This document shows, in pieces, positions 32,705 through 40,793 of a stretch of 64,000 nt of DNA. How positions within the stretch are numbered: the first letter of the stretch is position 1; each line of letters opens with the position of its first letter. The stretch comes from Miltoncostaea oceani (GTDB taxonomy: Bacteria > Actinomycetota > Thermoleophilia > Miltoncostaeales > Miltoncostaeaceae). Both the position numbers and the translations under genes were made by a program. The notes beneath the pieces are model-generated. The model was not told where the DNA came from. It saw only the letters and a program-made list of their open reading frames with translations, and searched no databases. The stretch spans positions 868,001 to 932,000 of the forward strand of contig NZ_CP064356.1 of the NCBI RefSeq assembly GCF_018141545.1. Reading direction: 5' to 3'.

Positions 32705-33784
32705 TCACGCCGGGGACCCCGCCTGCAGCAGCACACGCACGCCGCCGTGGCCGCCGGCCCGGACGTCCGTCGCGGCGCCCGCGTCGAACGTGCCGCCGCC
32801 CCGCACGAAGGACCGCGCGAGCGACCCCGGCACCGGCGTGAACGTCCCCTCCACGTCGAAGGCGCGGACCTTCATCCGGAAGCCGGTGCCCGCGATCGTC
32901 ACCGACGCCCCGCGCAGGCCCGAGTAGACGACCGACCCGTCCTTCAGGGTCGTCGTCGCCGTGCCGGCGGGCACCGTCACGGCGAGGTCCTTCGCGGTCG
33001 AGCGGTCCCACACCCGCACGCGCCCGCTGATCGTCGTGAGCGCGACGGTGCCGGCGGCGGGACCGTTGAGGCGCCACGTCGCGCCCGGCGCGCGGCCGTC
33101 CCACTTCCACCACCGCTTCACCGTGACCGTCCTCCGGTGGGCGACGGTGCGCCCGTCCTCGACGCGCTTCGTCACGACCACGCGACGCACCGTCACGCGC
33201 TTTCCGCCGCCGCGGTGGGGGCGGGTCCACCACTCCCGGGCGCCGCGGCCCGCGAGGTCGACCGACATCGGGCCGGTCGTGAGCAGGATGCGCTGGCTCG
33301 CCCAGAACGGGACGGGGACCCCGCCCTGGAGGATCGTGGAGCCGCTGCCGGTCACCCGGGCGACGCCCGACGAGGCGTGGGTCGCCGTCGGGGCGGCGTC
33401 CGCGGTGAAGCGGCCGGCCACCGTGACGGTGTACGCGGAGCCGGCGAGCACCAGCATCCCCTCGCCGGTGAACCGCTGCACGCCCTTCCTCCCCGGAGCC
33501 GACGCGGCCCCGAAGCCGCCGGGCGTCACCACCAGGTCGCCGCCCGTGGAGTCGTCGCGCACGCGGACGACGCCGCGGCCCGACACGACCAGGCCGCCGG
33601 AGCCCTCGAAGCGGAACGTGCCGCGGCCCTCGGCGTGCAGGGCCGAGGTCGTCGTGACGCCGGACGGGGCCGCCTCCTCGGCGGTGGGGTCCGTCTCGGG
33701 GACCCGCTCGATGGTGTCCGCCACCGCGGCGGACGGCACCGCGATCAGCGCGGCGATACCGCCCGCGAGGAGCAACGTGCGCAC
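32705..33784 (-). CDS. Exported protein with two copies of a beta-rich repeat domain
   Basis: A 359-residue protein with a signal peptide (LLLAGGIAALIAVPSAAVA). Two regions of about 100 residues follow one layout: a G-x-G-containing strand pair, a V-x-V-x-D turn, an [FY]-x-G...V..G[ST]-x-[FY] block, then a G-x-A-R...G-G-G-T[FI] end. Examples are FTGEGMLVLAGSAYTVTVAG and YSGLRGASVTIAGTGFRMKV. The same pattern occurs once in the next gene upstream. A basic Trp-containing hinge (VTVKRWWKWDGRAPGATW) separates the copies. GTG at 33784 with AAGGAGA upstream. Likely surface or periplasmic; function unknown. Confidence 0.65.
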   Translation of the reverse strand: MRTLLLAGGIAALIAVPSAAVADTIERVPETDPTAEEAAPSGVTTTSALHAEGRGTFRFEGSGGLVVSGRGVVRVRDDSTGGDLVVTPGGFGAASAPGRKGVQRFTGEGMLVLAGSAYTVTVAGRFTADAAPTATHASSGVARVTGSGSTILQGGVPVPFWASQRILLTTGPMSVDLAGRGAREWWTRPHRGGGKRVTVRRVVVTKRVEDGRTVAHRRTVTVKRWWKWDGRAPGATWRLNGPAAGTVALTTISGRVRVWDRSTAKDLAVTVPAGTATTTLKDGSVVYSGLRGASVTIAGTGFRMKVRAFDVEGTFTPVPGSLARSFVRGGGTFDAGAATDVRAGGHGGVRVLLQAGSPA

Positions 33785-34278
33785 GTTCCCTGTCTCCTTC
33801 GTTCCGCGGAGGAGGAAGGTGAGACGTAGATCACGCCCCGTCCCCAGCTGCGCTCCGGTCCGGAGTTCAGCCGGTAGGTGCCGGAGCCCAGGAGCCGCGC
33901 CTGGCCGTTCCCCGCGATGGAGAAGGTCAGGTCGACGCCGAGCACCTGCACCGAGACGTTGGAGCCGGTCACGAAGAGGATCCCGCTGGCGCGCCGCGCG
34001 ACGGCACGGCCGCGGCGGTTGAACTCCAGCGGCACGCCGGCGAGGTACGCCGTCGCGTCGCCGCGCCGGTCGATGACCACCACCTGGCCACGCTGGGGGA
34101 TCGTCCCGTTGACCACCATCCGGCCGACGACGGTCATCGCCCCGCTGCCGGTCGCCTGGAGCTGGGCGGAGGGCACGCGGGCGTCCGCGCGCTGCTGCGC
34201 GGGGGACGGCGCGGCCTGGGCCAGGACCGGGACGACGAGCACGAGGGCGACGGCACATGCCAGCGCGCGACGGATCAC
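33745..34278 (-). CDS. Exported protein with one copy of the same repeat domain
   Basis: A 177-residue protein. The GTG at 34278 follows GGAGG and gives a signal peptide (RRALACAVALVLVVPVLAQA). The mature part has one copy of the domain shared with the downstream gene: LQATGSGAMTVVGRMVVNG, VVVIDRRGDATAYLAG, ILFVTGSNVSVQVLGVDLTF and ARLLGSGTYRLN. The 3' end overlaps the downstream gene by 40 bases, so the last 13 residues are read in another frame of that gene's signal peptide region. The two genes form an operon with a duplicated module. Function unknown. Confidence 0.62.
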   Translation of the reverse strand: MIRRALACAVALVLVVPVLAQAAPSPAQQRADARVPSAQLQATGSGAMTVVGRMVVNGTIPQRGQVVVIDRRGDATAYLAGVPLEFNRRGRAVARRASGILFVTGSNVSVQVLGVDLTFSIAGNGQARLLGSGTYRLNSGPERSWGRGVIYVSPSSSAERRRQGTCARCSSRAVSPR

Positions 34279-34411
34279 TCCACCTCCGACGATTCGGTTC
34301 GCCGCCGGTCCGGGACCGGCGGCGTTGTCGGAGCGAATATCCATCGCCCGGATGAGGGAAGCGGGCGCTGGGGGTTAGAGGTTTGCGTCACCGTGTTCGG
34401 GAACTGTGAGC

Positions 34412-34440
34412 GGCGGCCCGGCGCGACGCGCCGGGCCGCC
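34412..34440 (-). terminator. Hairpin after the zinc-ribbon gene
   Basis: Perfect 13-base arms 34412-34424 and 34428-34440 with a GAC loop, starting 5 bases after the stop of the minus-strand zinc-ribbon gene. It also separates that gene from the exported-protein operon. Confidence 0.7.
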
Positions 34441-34445
34441 CGCCC

Positions 34446-34847
34446 TCAGGGCTGCAGCTTCACGTTCTCCTGGACGACCACGGGGGCGGGGGAGTCGAGC
34501 TTCACGCCCTCCTGGGTCGTGGTGCTCGGCGTCGGCGCCGCCTGCGGCGCGGCGCCCGGCTCCTCGCCCTCCGGGACCGGCCGGGGGCCGTCCTCCATGT
34601 ACGCCCACACGATCTCGCCGCAGTCGGGGCACGTCGGCAGCACCCCGCGGTTGCGGATCTGGAACTGGCACGCGACGCACGAGAACAGGCCGGGGACCTT
34701 CTGGCCGGCGTGGAAGCAGGGCTTGTTGAGGCGGCGCTCGGCCTCCTCGGCGCCCTCGCGCACGCTGAGGGTCCGGCCCTGCGTGCGGCCGCCCGGCCCG
34801 CCGCCGGGACCGCCCGACTGACGTCGCTGTGGTGGCAGGCTGCTCAT
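34446..34847 (-). CDS. Zinc-ribbon protein with disordered tails
   Basis: A 133-residue protein. The central zinc ribbon is FSCVACQFQIRNRGVLPTCP with a further C (C-P-D-C-G), two CxxC knuckles, between a Gly/Arg-rich N-terminus (SGGPGGGPGGRTQGRTL) and an acidic Pro/Thr-rich C-terminus that ends in VVVQENVKLQP. LNKPCFHAGQKVPGLFSC adds one Cys and one His that might also bind metal. The ATG at 34847 has GGGAGAGGGA upstream. Divergent from NAD synthetase. The fold suggests nucleic acid or protein binding; no family name is known to me. Confidence 0.65.
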   Translation of the reverse strand: MSSLPPQRRQSGGPGGGPGGRTQGRTLSVREGAEEAERRLNKPCFHAGQKVPGLFSCVACQFQIRNRGVLPTCPDCGEIVWAYMEDGPRPVPEGEEPGAAPQAAPTPSTTTQEGVKLDSPAPVVVQENVKLQP

Positions 34848-34939
34848 CCGTCCCTCTCCCTGCGTCGGTCGCCGTGGCGGTGGGCGTTCGCGCGCCCGCC
34901 CGCGAGGCGTATCGTTGGACGTCGTCAATCCTACCGCGC

Positions 34940-36706
34940 GTGGCCCGCCGGGCCGAGGCGCGCGGGGTCATCAGGAACACGGGAGGCAGCACGATCCGCG
35001 TCCGCGTCGCGCTGGCCCAGATCAACACCGTCGTCGGCGACCTCGACGGCAACGCGACGCGGATCTCCCGGGCCCTCGACGACGCCGCCGCCGCCGGCGC
35101 CGACGTCACCCTCGTCCCCGAGCTCGCGATCACCGGCTACCCCCCGGAGGACCTCCTGCTGCGGCCCGCGTTCGCGGCCGCCGCGCGGGACACGCTCGAC
35201 CGGCTCGCCGACGGGGTGCGCACCGGCATCGCGATCGTCGGGTTCCCGGAGTGGAACGGGGACTGCCACAACGCCGCCGCGGTCGTCGCCGACGGGCGGG
35301 TGCAGGCCGTCTACCGCAAGCGCTTCCTCCCGAACTACGGCGTCTTCGACGAGGCGCGCTACTTCCGCGCGGGCGACGAGGACATGGTCGTCGAGGTCAA
35401 CGGGCTCCGCATCGGCCTCGCCGTCTGCGAGGACATCTGGTACCCGAACCCGGTCGCCGCCGACCTGGCCGCCGCGCGGGTCGACCTGATCTGCTGCATC
35501 TCGGCGTCGCCGTTCCACCGGGGGAAGGCCGACCGCCGCGAGGCGATGCTCGCGACCCGGGCCGACGACTGCGCGGCGGCGCTCGCCTTCTGCAACCAGG
35601 TCGGCGGCCAGGACGAGCTGGTCTTCGACGGCCGCTCCGCGGTGTTCGACGCGTCGGGGGAGGTCGTCGCCCGCGCCCCCCAGTTCGAGGAGCACCTGCT
35701 GATCGCCGACGTCGACCCCGTGATGTCCGCACGGCGCCGGCTGCGCGAGCCGCTCGCCCGGCGCCTGCCGGGGGCCCCCGGCCTGCGCGACGTGCGCGTC
35801 GTGGCGCGCGCCCCCCGCGGCGGCGACCCCCTCGCCCCGACCGGGGTCGCCCCGGCGCTGCGCGACGAGGCGGAGGTGTGGGCGGCGCTGCGCCTCGGCA
35901 TCCACGACTACGTCGCCAAGAACGGCTTCCCCGGCGTGATCCTCGGGTTGTCGGGGGGGATCGACTCCGCGCTCACCGCGGCCCTCGCGGCCGACGCCCT
36001 CGGCCCGGACCGCGTGACGGGCGTCGCATTGCCGTCGGCCCACTCCTCGCCGGAGAGCCTCCGCGGCGCCGAGGCCCTCGCCGAGGCGCTCGGCATCCGC
36101 CTGCTCACCGTGCCGATCGCCGGCGTCGTCGACGCCTTCGAGGACGCGCTCGCCGAGGCGTTCTCGGGCCTCGGGAGCGACATCACGGAGGAGAACCTGC
36201 AGGCCCGGGCCCGCGGCACCCTGCTGATGGGGCTCTCCAACAAGCTGGGCCCGCTGGTGCTCGCCACCGGCAACAAGAGCGAGATGTCGGTCGGCTACAG
36301 CACCCTCTACGGCGACATGGTCGGCGGCTTCGCCCCGCTGCGGGACCTGTCGAAGACCTGGGTCTACCGCCTGAGCCGCTGGCGCAACGACGCGGAGGGC
36401 CGCGAGGTGATCCCGGAGGAGACGATCGCCCGCCCGCCGACGGCCGAGCTGCGACCCGGGCAGCTCGACACGGACAGCCTGCCTCCCTATGACGTGCTTG
36501 ACGCCATCCTCGAGGGATACGTCGAACGCGGGCTCGAGCCGGACGAGATCGTCGGCCTCGGGCACCCGCGGCAGGTCGTGTCGGATGTCGTCCGGATGGT
36601 GGACCGTGCCGAGTACAAGCGCCGCCAGGGTCCCGTCGGGATCAAGATCACCCCGCGTGCCTTCGGCCGCGACCGGCGGATGCCCATCACGAGCCGCCAT
36701 GTCTGA
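34940..36706 (+). CDS. nadE: Glutamine-dependent NAD+ synthetase
   Basis: Two fused domains. A nitrilase-type glutaminase (residues about 20-290) has the triad Glu in LVPELAITGYPPEDLL, Lys in YRKRFLPNYGVF and Cys in LAVCEDIWYP. A synthetase domain (about 310-580) has the ATP PP-loop VILGLSGGIDSALTAALAAD and LATGNKSEMSVGYSTLYGDM. It amidates deamido-NAD+. GTG at 34940 is the nearest ordinary start, but it adds 18 unconserved residues. ATC at 34994 stands 7 bases after GGGAGG and would begin exactly at the conserved RVRVALAQINTVVGD (570 residues). The stop overlaps the protease gene by 8 bases. Confidence 0.92.
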   Translation: MARRAEARGVIRNTGGSTIRVRVALAQINTVVGDLDGNATRISRALDDAAAAGADVTLVPELAITGYPPEDLLLRPAFAAAARDTLDRLADGVRTGIAIVGFPEWNGDCHNAAAVVADGRVQAVYRKRFLPNYGVFDEARYFRAGDEDMVVEVNGLRIGLAVCEDIWYPNPVAADLAAARVDLICCISASPFHRGKADRREAMLATRADDCAAALAFCNQVGGQDELVFDGRSAVFDASGEVVARAPQFEEHLLIADVDPVMSARRRLREPLARRLPGAPGLRDVRVVARAPRGGDPLAPTGVAPALRDEAEVWAALRLGIHDYVAKNGFPGVILGLSGGIDSALTAALAADALGPDRVTGVALPSAHSSPESLRGAEALAEALGIRLLTVPIAGVVDAFEDALAEAFSGLGSDITEENLQARARGTLLMGLSNKLGPLVLATGNKSEMSVGYSTLYGDMVGGFAPLRDLSKTWVYRLSRWRNDAEGREVIPEETIARPPTAELRPGQLDTDSLPPYDVLDAILEGYVERGLEPDEIVGLGHPRQVVSDVVRMVDRAEYKRRQGPVGIKITPRAFGRDRRMPITSRHV

Positions 36707-38459
36707 GCGCCGGCGGCTGCGGCGCGGGGCCCTCGCGGGCCTGGCGCTGCTGCTGGCGACGGCGGGCGTGGCGAGCGGGGCGGGCGTCACCGCCGCCGCC
36801 CGCAAGCCCGCCGAGCCGGCGACCGCGGGGGGCGTGGCCGTCGCCCACGGCGACTTCGCCGCCACGGCGTCCGGTGAGCGGAGCCTGCTGGTGACCTTCG
36901 CCGACCGCCCCGCGGGCCCCGAGGCGCGCCGCCGGCTCTCCGGGCTCGGCGCGGTCGCGCCGCTCGTCCCCGAGGCCGGGGTGTGGGACCTCGCGCCCTC
37001 CCGCCCCGCCTCCGCCCGCGCCGCCGTCCTCGGCCGCGCCCGCGTGTCGGGCGCGGAGTGGTCGCTCGCCCGCCGCGCCGCCGACCGCCCGCCGCCGCCC
37101 GCGGCGCCCGGCCCGGCGCCGGTCCTCACCGACCCCCTCTTCACCCCCGCCTCGCAGTGGGGGCTGCTCGAGCGCGGCAGCTGGAGCCCCGCGCTGACGA
37201 CCACCGGCCCCCGCGCGCCGATCGCGATCCTCGACTCGGGCGTCGACCCGACCCACGAGGAGTGGGGCGGCCCCCAGGGCCCGCTCGTCGCGCCGCGCAG
37301 CGTCCTCCGCGGCGACGACGACGCGTCGGACCACGGCGAGTCGGGGCACGGCACCCACGTCGCGGGCATCGCCGCCGCTCCCGCGAACGGCGTCGGGATC
37401 GTCGGCGTGGCGCCCGGCAGCTTCGGCACCGCGCCGGTCATCCCCGTCCAGATCGCCAACCGGGCGGGGTACAGCACCGACACCACGATGATCCGGGGCG
37501 TCCGCCACGCCGTGCTCAACGGCGCGAAGGTCATCAACATCTCGGCGGGCGGCCGCGGCTACTCCCGCGCCTTCCAGGACACCATCCTGTGGGCCACCCA
37601 GCGCGGCGCGCTGATCGTGGCGTCGGTCGGCAACCAGGGCCAGGACATCAACACGCTGAACTACCCGGCGGCGTACCGCCGGGTGCTCGGCGTCGGCGCC
37701 CAGTGCGACGGCGCGGTCAGCTTCGACTGCCCCCGCCCCTACGGCGTCGCGACCTTCTCGACGTACAACCGCTCGGTCGACGTGATCGCCCCCGGCGTGC
37801 GGGTGCTGTCGAGCGTCCCGCGCCGGGTGACCGAGCGGGTCGTCACCCCCGGGTACGCGCTGAAGGACGGCACGTCGATGGCGGCCCCCTACGTCGCGGG
37901 CGTCGCCTCCCTCGTGCAGGGCGCGAATGGCAACGCCCTCAGCCCGTTCCAGGTGCTCACCCAGATCACCAACACCGCGACCGACATCGGCCGCCGCGGT
38001 CGCGACGACACGAGCGGCCACGGCGTCGTCAACCCGGGCGCCGCGGTCACCCTGAACGCGCCTGAGGACGACCCCGGCGAGGTCAACGACGACGTCAAGT
38101 GGCTGGCGGGCGTCACGCGCCTCGGCGAGACCGGCCGCCCCGTCGAGATCGACGCCGCGGTCGACTCCGTCGAGGACCCCGACGACGTCTACGCCGTCCG
38201 CCTCGCCCGGGGCGAGCGCCTCCGCGTCACGCTGACCCGCCGGCGCGGCCAGTTCGACCTCTACGTCTGGAACACCGGCACGCGCACCGTCGCGACGGGC
38301 GACGTCAACCTCGCCCGCCACCTGGTGCGCTACAAGCGCGGCTCGAGCCGGCCGGGCGTCGCGGTCTACCGCGCCGAGCGCGCCGGCATCCACTACGTGA
38401 ACGTCTTCGCGCGGCGGGGGGCGGGGCCCTACACCCTACGCCTCGTGCGGGGCGGGTAG
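36699..38459 (+). CDS. Secreted subtilisin-like (S8) serine protease
   Basis: A 586-residue protein. Signal peptide at residues 1-28 (RRGALAGLALLLATAGVASG), then a propeptide-like region to about 140 with SLLVTFADRPAGPEARRRL. The catalytic domain contains Asp in IAILDSGVDPTHEEW, His in ESGHGTHVAGIAA and Ser in DGTSMAAPYVAGVASLV. The C-terminal 120 residues resemble a bacterial pre-peptidase C-terminal domain (DPDDVYAVRLARGERLRVTL, GQFDLYVWN, HYVNVFARRGAGPYTLRLV). Overlap with nadE suggests co-translation, though the functions are unrelated. Substrates unknown. Confidence 0.9.
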   Translation: MSERRRLRRGALAGLALLLATAGVASGAGVTAAARKPAEPATAGGVAVAHGDFAATASGERSLLVTFADRPAGPEARRRLSGLGAVAPLVPEAGVWDLAPSRPASARAAVLGRARVSGAEWSLARRAADRPPPPAAPGPAPVLTDPLFTPASQWGLLERGSWSPALTTTGPRAPIAILDSGVDPTHEEWGGPQGPLVAPRSVLRGDDDASDHGESGHGTHVAGIAAAPANGVGIVGVAPGSFGTAPVIPVQIANRAGYSTDTTMIRGVRHAVLNGAKVINISAGGRGYSRAFQDTILWATQRGALIVASVGNQGQDINTLNYPAAYRRVLGVGAQCDGAVSFDCPRPYGVATFSTYNRSVDVIAPGVRVLSSVPRRVTERVVTPGYALKDGTSMAAPYVAGVASLVQGANGNALSPFQVLTQITNTATDIGRRGRDDTSGHGVVNPGAAVTLNAPEDDPGEVNDDVKWLAGVTRLGETGRPVEIDAAVDSVEDPDDVYAVRLARGERLRVTLTRRRGQFDLYVWNTGTRTVATGDVNLARHLVRYKRGSSRPGVAVYRAERAGIHYVNVFARRGAGPYTLRLVRGG

Positions 38460-38460
38460 G

Positions 38461-38472
38461 TACGCTCCGCGC
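38461..38472 (+). promoter_or_regulatory. Leaderless-type promoter of the YciI-like gene
   Basis: TACGCT (38461-38466), 6 bases, then ATG at 38473; no ribosome site is possible in this spacing. Confidence 0.5.
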
Positions 38473-38760
38473 ATGGCGACCGGACCCCACATGACCCTCG
38501 TCTACGACTACGTCCCCGACATCCTGGAACGGCGGGCGCCGCACCGGGAGGCCCACCTCGCGTGGATCGCGGAGTGGATCGGGACCGGCGCGATGCTGAT
38601 GGCCGGCGCGACCGGCGACCCGCCGACCGGCGCACTGTTCGTGTTCGCCGACGTCGGTGAGGCCGAGGTCGCGCGGTTCGCCGACGGCGACCCCTACCGG
38701 GCCGCGGGTCTCGTCACCGCGCACCGGATCGCGCCGTGGACGGTCGTGGCCTCGGCCTGA
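38473..38760 (+). CDS. YciI-like protein
   Basis: A 95-residue ferredoxin-like-fold protein. LVYDYVPDILERRAPHREAH, LAWIAEWIGTGAMLMAGATG and ALFVFADVGEAEVARFADGD follow the YciI order. A conserved histidine occurs in APHREAHL, and DPYRAAGLVTAHRIAPWTVV is the usual C-terminal strand. E. coli YciI and relatives are thought to be small enzymes, but few have known substrates. It has its own leaderless-type promoter between the protease and AcuC genes. Confidence 0.82.
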   Translation: MATGPHMTLVYDYVPDILERRAPHREAHLAWIAEWIGTGAMLMAGATGDPPTGALFVFADVGEAEVARFADGDPYRAAGLVTAHRIAPWTVVASA

Positions 38761-38786
38761 GCCGGTCCGCGCCGGCGCCGATGGGC

Positions 38787-38798
38787 TAGGTTCCGGCC
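38787..38798 (+). promoter_or_regulatory. Leaderless-type promoter of the AcuC-like gene
   Basis: TAGGTT (38787-38792), 6 bases, then ATG at 38799. Confidence 0.5.
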
Positions 38799-39956
38799 AT
38801 GACGCGCACCGCGTTCGTGCACACCGAGGGCGGGCCCTCGTACAACCTGGGGGACGACCACCCGATGACGCCCCTGCGGCGGCAGCTCGCCGTGGAGCTG
38901 ATCCGCGCGTACGGGCTCGACCGCCGGCCCGGCGTCATCCCGGTCGCGCCGACCCCCGCGAGCGACGCCGTGATCGAGCGCGTCCACGCGCCCGCCTTCG
39001 TCGCCGCCGTCCGCCGCTACAGCGCCAGCCCGGCCCTCGCGTCGGCGTGGGAGGCGAGCCAGTGGGGCCTCGCGGCGGGGGGTGACACGCCCGCGTTCGC
39101 CGGGATGCACGAGGCCGCCGCGGCGGTCTGCGGGGCGTCGGTGACGGGCGCCCTCGAGGTGTGGGAGGGCCGCGCCGACCAGGCGTTCGTCGCGGGCGGG
39201 GGCCTCCACCACGCGTTCGCCAACAAGGCCGCCGGCTTCTGCATCTACAACGACACGGCCGTCGCCATCCAGGCCCTGCTCGACGCGGGCGCCGAGCGCG
39301 TCGCCTACATCGACATCGACGTGCACCACGGCGACGGCACCCAGTGGATCTTCTTCGAGGAGCCGCGGGTCATGACGTGCTCGGTCCACGAGACCGGGCG
39401 CTACCTCTTCCCGGGCACCGGGTCGATCGCCGAGCGCGGCGTCGGGGCCGCGGAGGGCACCGCCATCAACGTCCCGCTGCCGCCCTACGCCGGGGACCGC
39501 CCCTACCTGCGGGCGATCGAGGAGGTCATCGCCCCGGCGGTGATGGCCTTCGACCCCGACGTGATCGTGACGCAGGACGGCGCCGACCCCCACCACGCCG
39601 ACCCCCTCGCGCACCTCCAGGTGACGATGCCGGCGTTCCCGCGGGCGTACCGCGCCCTCCACGAGCTCGCCGTGGCGGCGGCCGACGGGCGCTGGGTCGC
39701 GCTCGGCGGCGGCGGGTACACCTTCCAGGTCGTCCCGCGCGCCTGGACGATGCTGTTCGCCGAGATGATCGGCGCGGAGCTCGACGACGAGATCCCCGAG
39801 GAGTGGTGGCGGCGCAACGAGGAGTCCCTCGGGGTGCCCCTGCCGCGGCGCATGTCCGACGACCCGGAGCCCGAGGTGCCGGAGGACGAGCGGATGCGCG
39901 CCGACATCGAGGGCGACCGCGTCGTCGACGAGGCGCGCTCCCTCTTCGTGCGCTGA
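38799..39956 (+). CDS. acuC: AcuC-like histone deacetylase family protein
   Basis: A 385-residue zinc deacetylase. The active site comprises GGGLHHAFANKAAGFCIYND with the tandem His pair, VAYIDIDVHHGDGTQWIF with zinc-binding Asp and His, TCSVHETGRYLFPGTGS, INVPLPPYAGD, VTQDGADPHHADPLAHL with the second zinc-binding Asp, and ALGGGGYTF. In Bacillus AcuC deacetylates acetyl-CoA synthetase; no acs gene is in this window. The C-terminal 60 residues are Asp/Glu/Arg-rich. Its stop overlaps the ABC ATPase reading frame. Confidence 0.9.
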   Translation: MTRTAFVHTEGGPSYNLGDDHPMTPLRRQLAVELIRAYGLDRRPGVIPVAPTPASDAVIERVHAPAFVAAVRRYSASPALASAWEASQWGLAAGGDTPAFAGMHEAAAAVCGASVTGALEVWEGRADQAFVAGGGLHHAFANKAAGFCIYNDTAVAIQALLDAGAERVAYIDIDVHHGDGTQWIFFEEPRVMTCSVHETGRYLFPGTGSIAERGVGAAEGTAINVPLPPYAGDRPYLRAIEEVIAPAVMAFDPDVIVTQDGADPHHADPLAHLQVTMPAFPRAYRALHELAVAAADGRWVALGGGGYTFQVVPRAWTMLFAEMIGAELDDEIPEEWWRRNEESLGVPLPRRMSDDPEPEVPEDERMRADIEGDRVVDEARSLFVR

Positions 39957-40777
39957 GCGCCGTCCCCGCGATCGCGGCCCGCGGCCTCGGGGTGTGGCGC
40001 ACCCGGCCGGGCGGTGGCCGCGCGACCCTGCTCGCCGGCATCGACTGGACGGTGCTGCCGGGGGAGCGGTGGGCCGTCATCGGCCCGAACGGCGCCGGGA
40101 AGACGACCCTGATGACGATCGCCGGGGCCCGGGGCTTCCCGAGCGAGGGCACCGCCTACGTGCTCGGGTCCCGCCTCGGGGCGGTCGACACCCGCGCGCT
40201 GCGCCGCTCCATCGGGCAGGTCGACGGGACGATGGCCACGGCGTTCCGCCCCCGTGCGACGGCCCTCGACGTGGTCCTCACCGGCGCCACGGCCGTGATC
40301 GCACCGCTCGGGACGCCCGGCGACGGCGACGCGCGGGTGGCCGCGCGGGCGCGGGCCCTGCTCGACGAGGCGGGTTGCGCCCGCCACGCCGACGGCCGGT
40401 TCGCCCGCCTGTCGCGCGGCGAGCAGCAGCGCGTCCTGCTCGCCCGGGCGCTGATGGCCGCGCCGCGGCTGCTGCTGCTCGACGAGCCGACCACGGGGCT
40501 GGACCTGCCGGGCCGCGAGGCGTTCCTCGCCCGCCTCGACGCGCTCGCCGCCGACCCGGCCCTCGCGACGGTGCAGGTCAGCCACCACCTCGAGGAGCTC
40601 GCCGCGTCCGTCACCCACGCCCTGCTGCTGCGCGACGGGCGGGTCGTCGCCGCGGGGCCGGCGGAGGAGGTGCTCGTCGACGCCCACCTGTCGCGGTGCT
40701 TCGACGCCCCCGTCCGGGTGGTGCGCCGCGCCGGGCGGTCGTTCGCGGTCATCGAGCCGGGAGCGCCCCCGCGCTGA
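39953..40777 (+). CDS. ABC transporter ATP-binding protein, non-canonical start
   Basis: An ABC ATPase of about 274 residues: Walker A VIGPNGAGKTTLMTI, signature RLSRGEQQRVLLARALM, Walker B LLLLDEPTTGLDLPG and H-loop VSHHLEELAASVTHAL. The N-terminal strand PAIAARGLGVWRT must be translated, but it lies upstream of the first GTG (39992), and no ATG, GTG or TTG precedes it in frame for a long stretch. CTG at 39953 overlaps the acuC stop (CTGA), and ATC at 39971 is another option. It resembles stand-alone ATPases similar to molybdate or iron importer subunits; no permease is adjacent. Confidence 0.82.
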   Translation: MSAVPAIAARGLGVWRTRPGGGRATLLAGIDWTVLPGERWAVIGPNGAGKTTLMTIAGARGFPSEGTAYVLGSRLGAVDTRALRRSIGQVDGTMATAFRPRATALDVVLTGATAVIAPLGTPGDGDARVAARARALLDEAGCARHADGRFARLSRGEQQRVLLARALMAAPRLLLLDEPTTGLDLPGREAFLARLDALAADPALATVQVSHHLEELAASVTHALLLRDGRVVAAGPAEEVLVDAHLSRCFDAPVRVVRRAGRSFAVIEPGAPPR

Positions 40778-40793
40778 CCCGCCCGGGCGGCGG

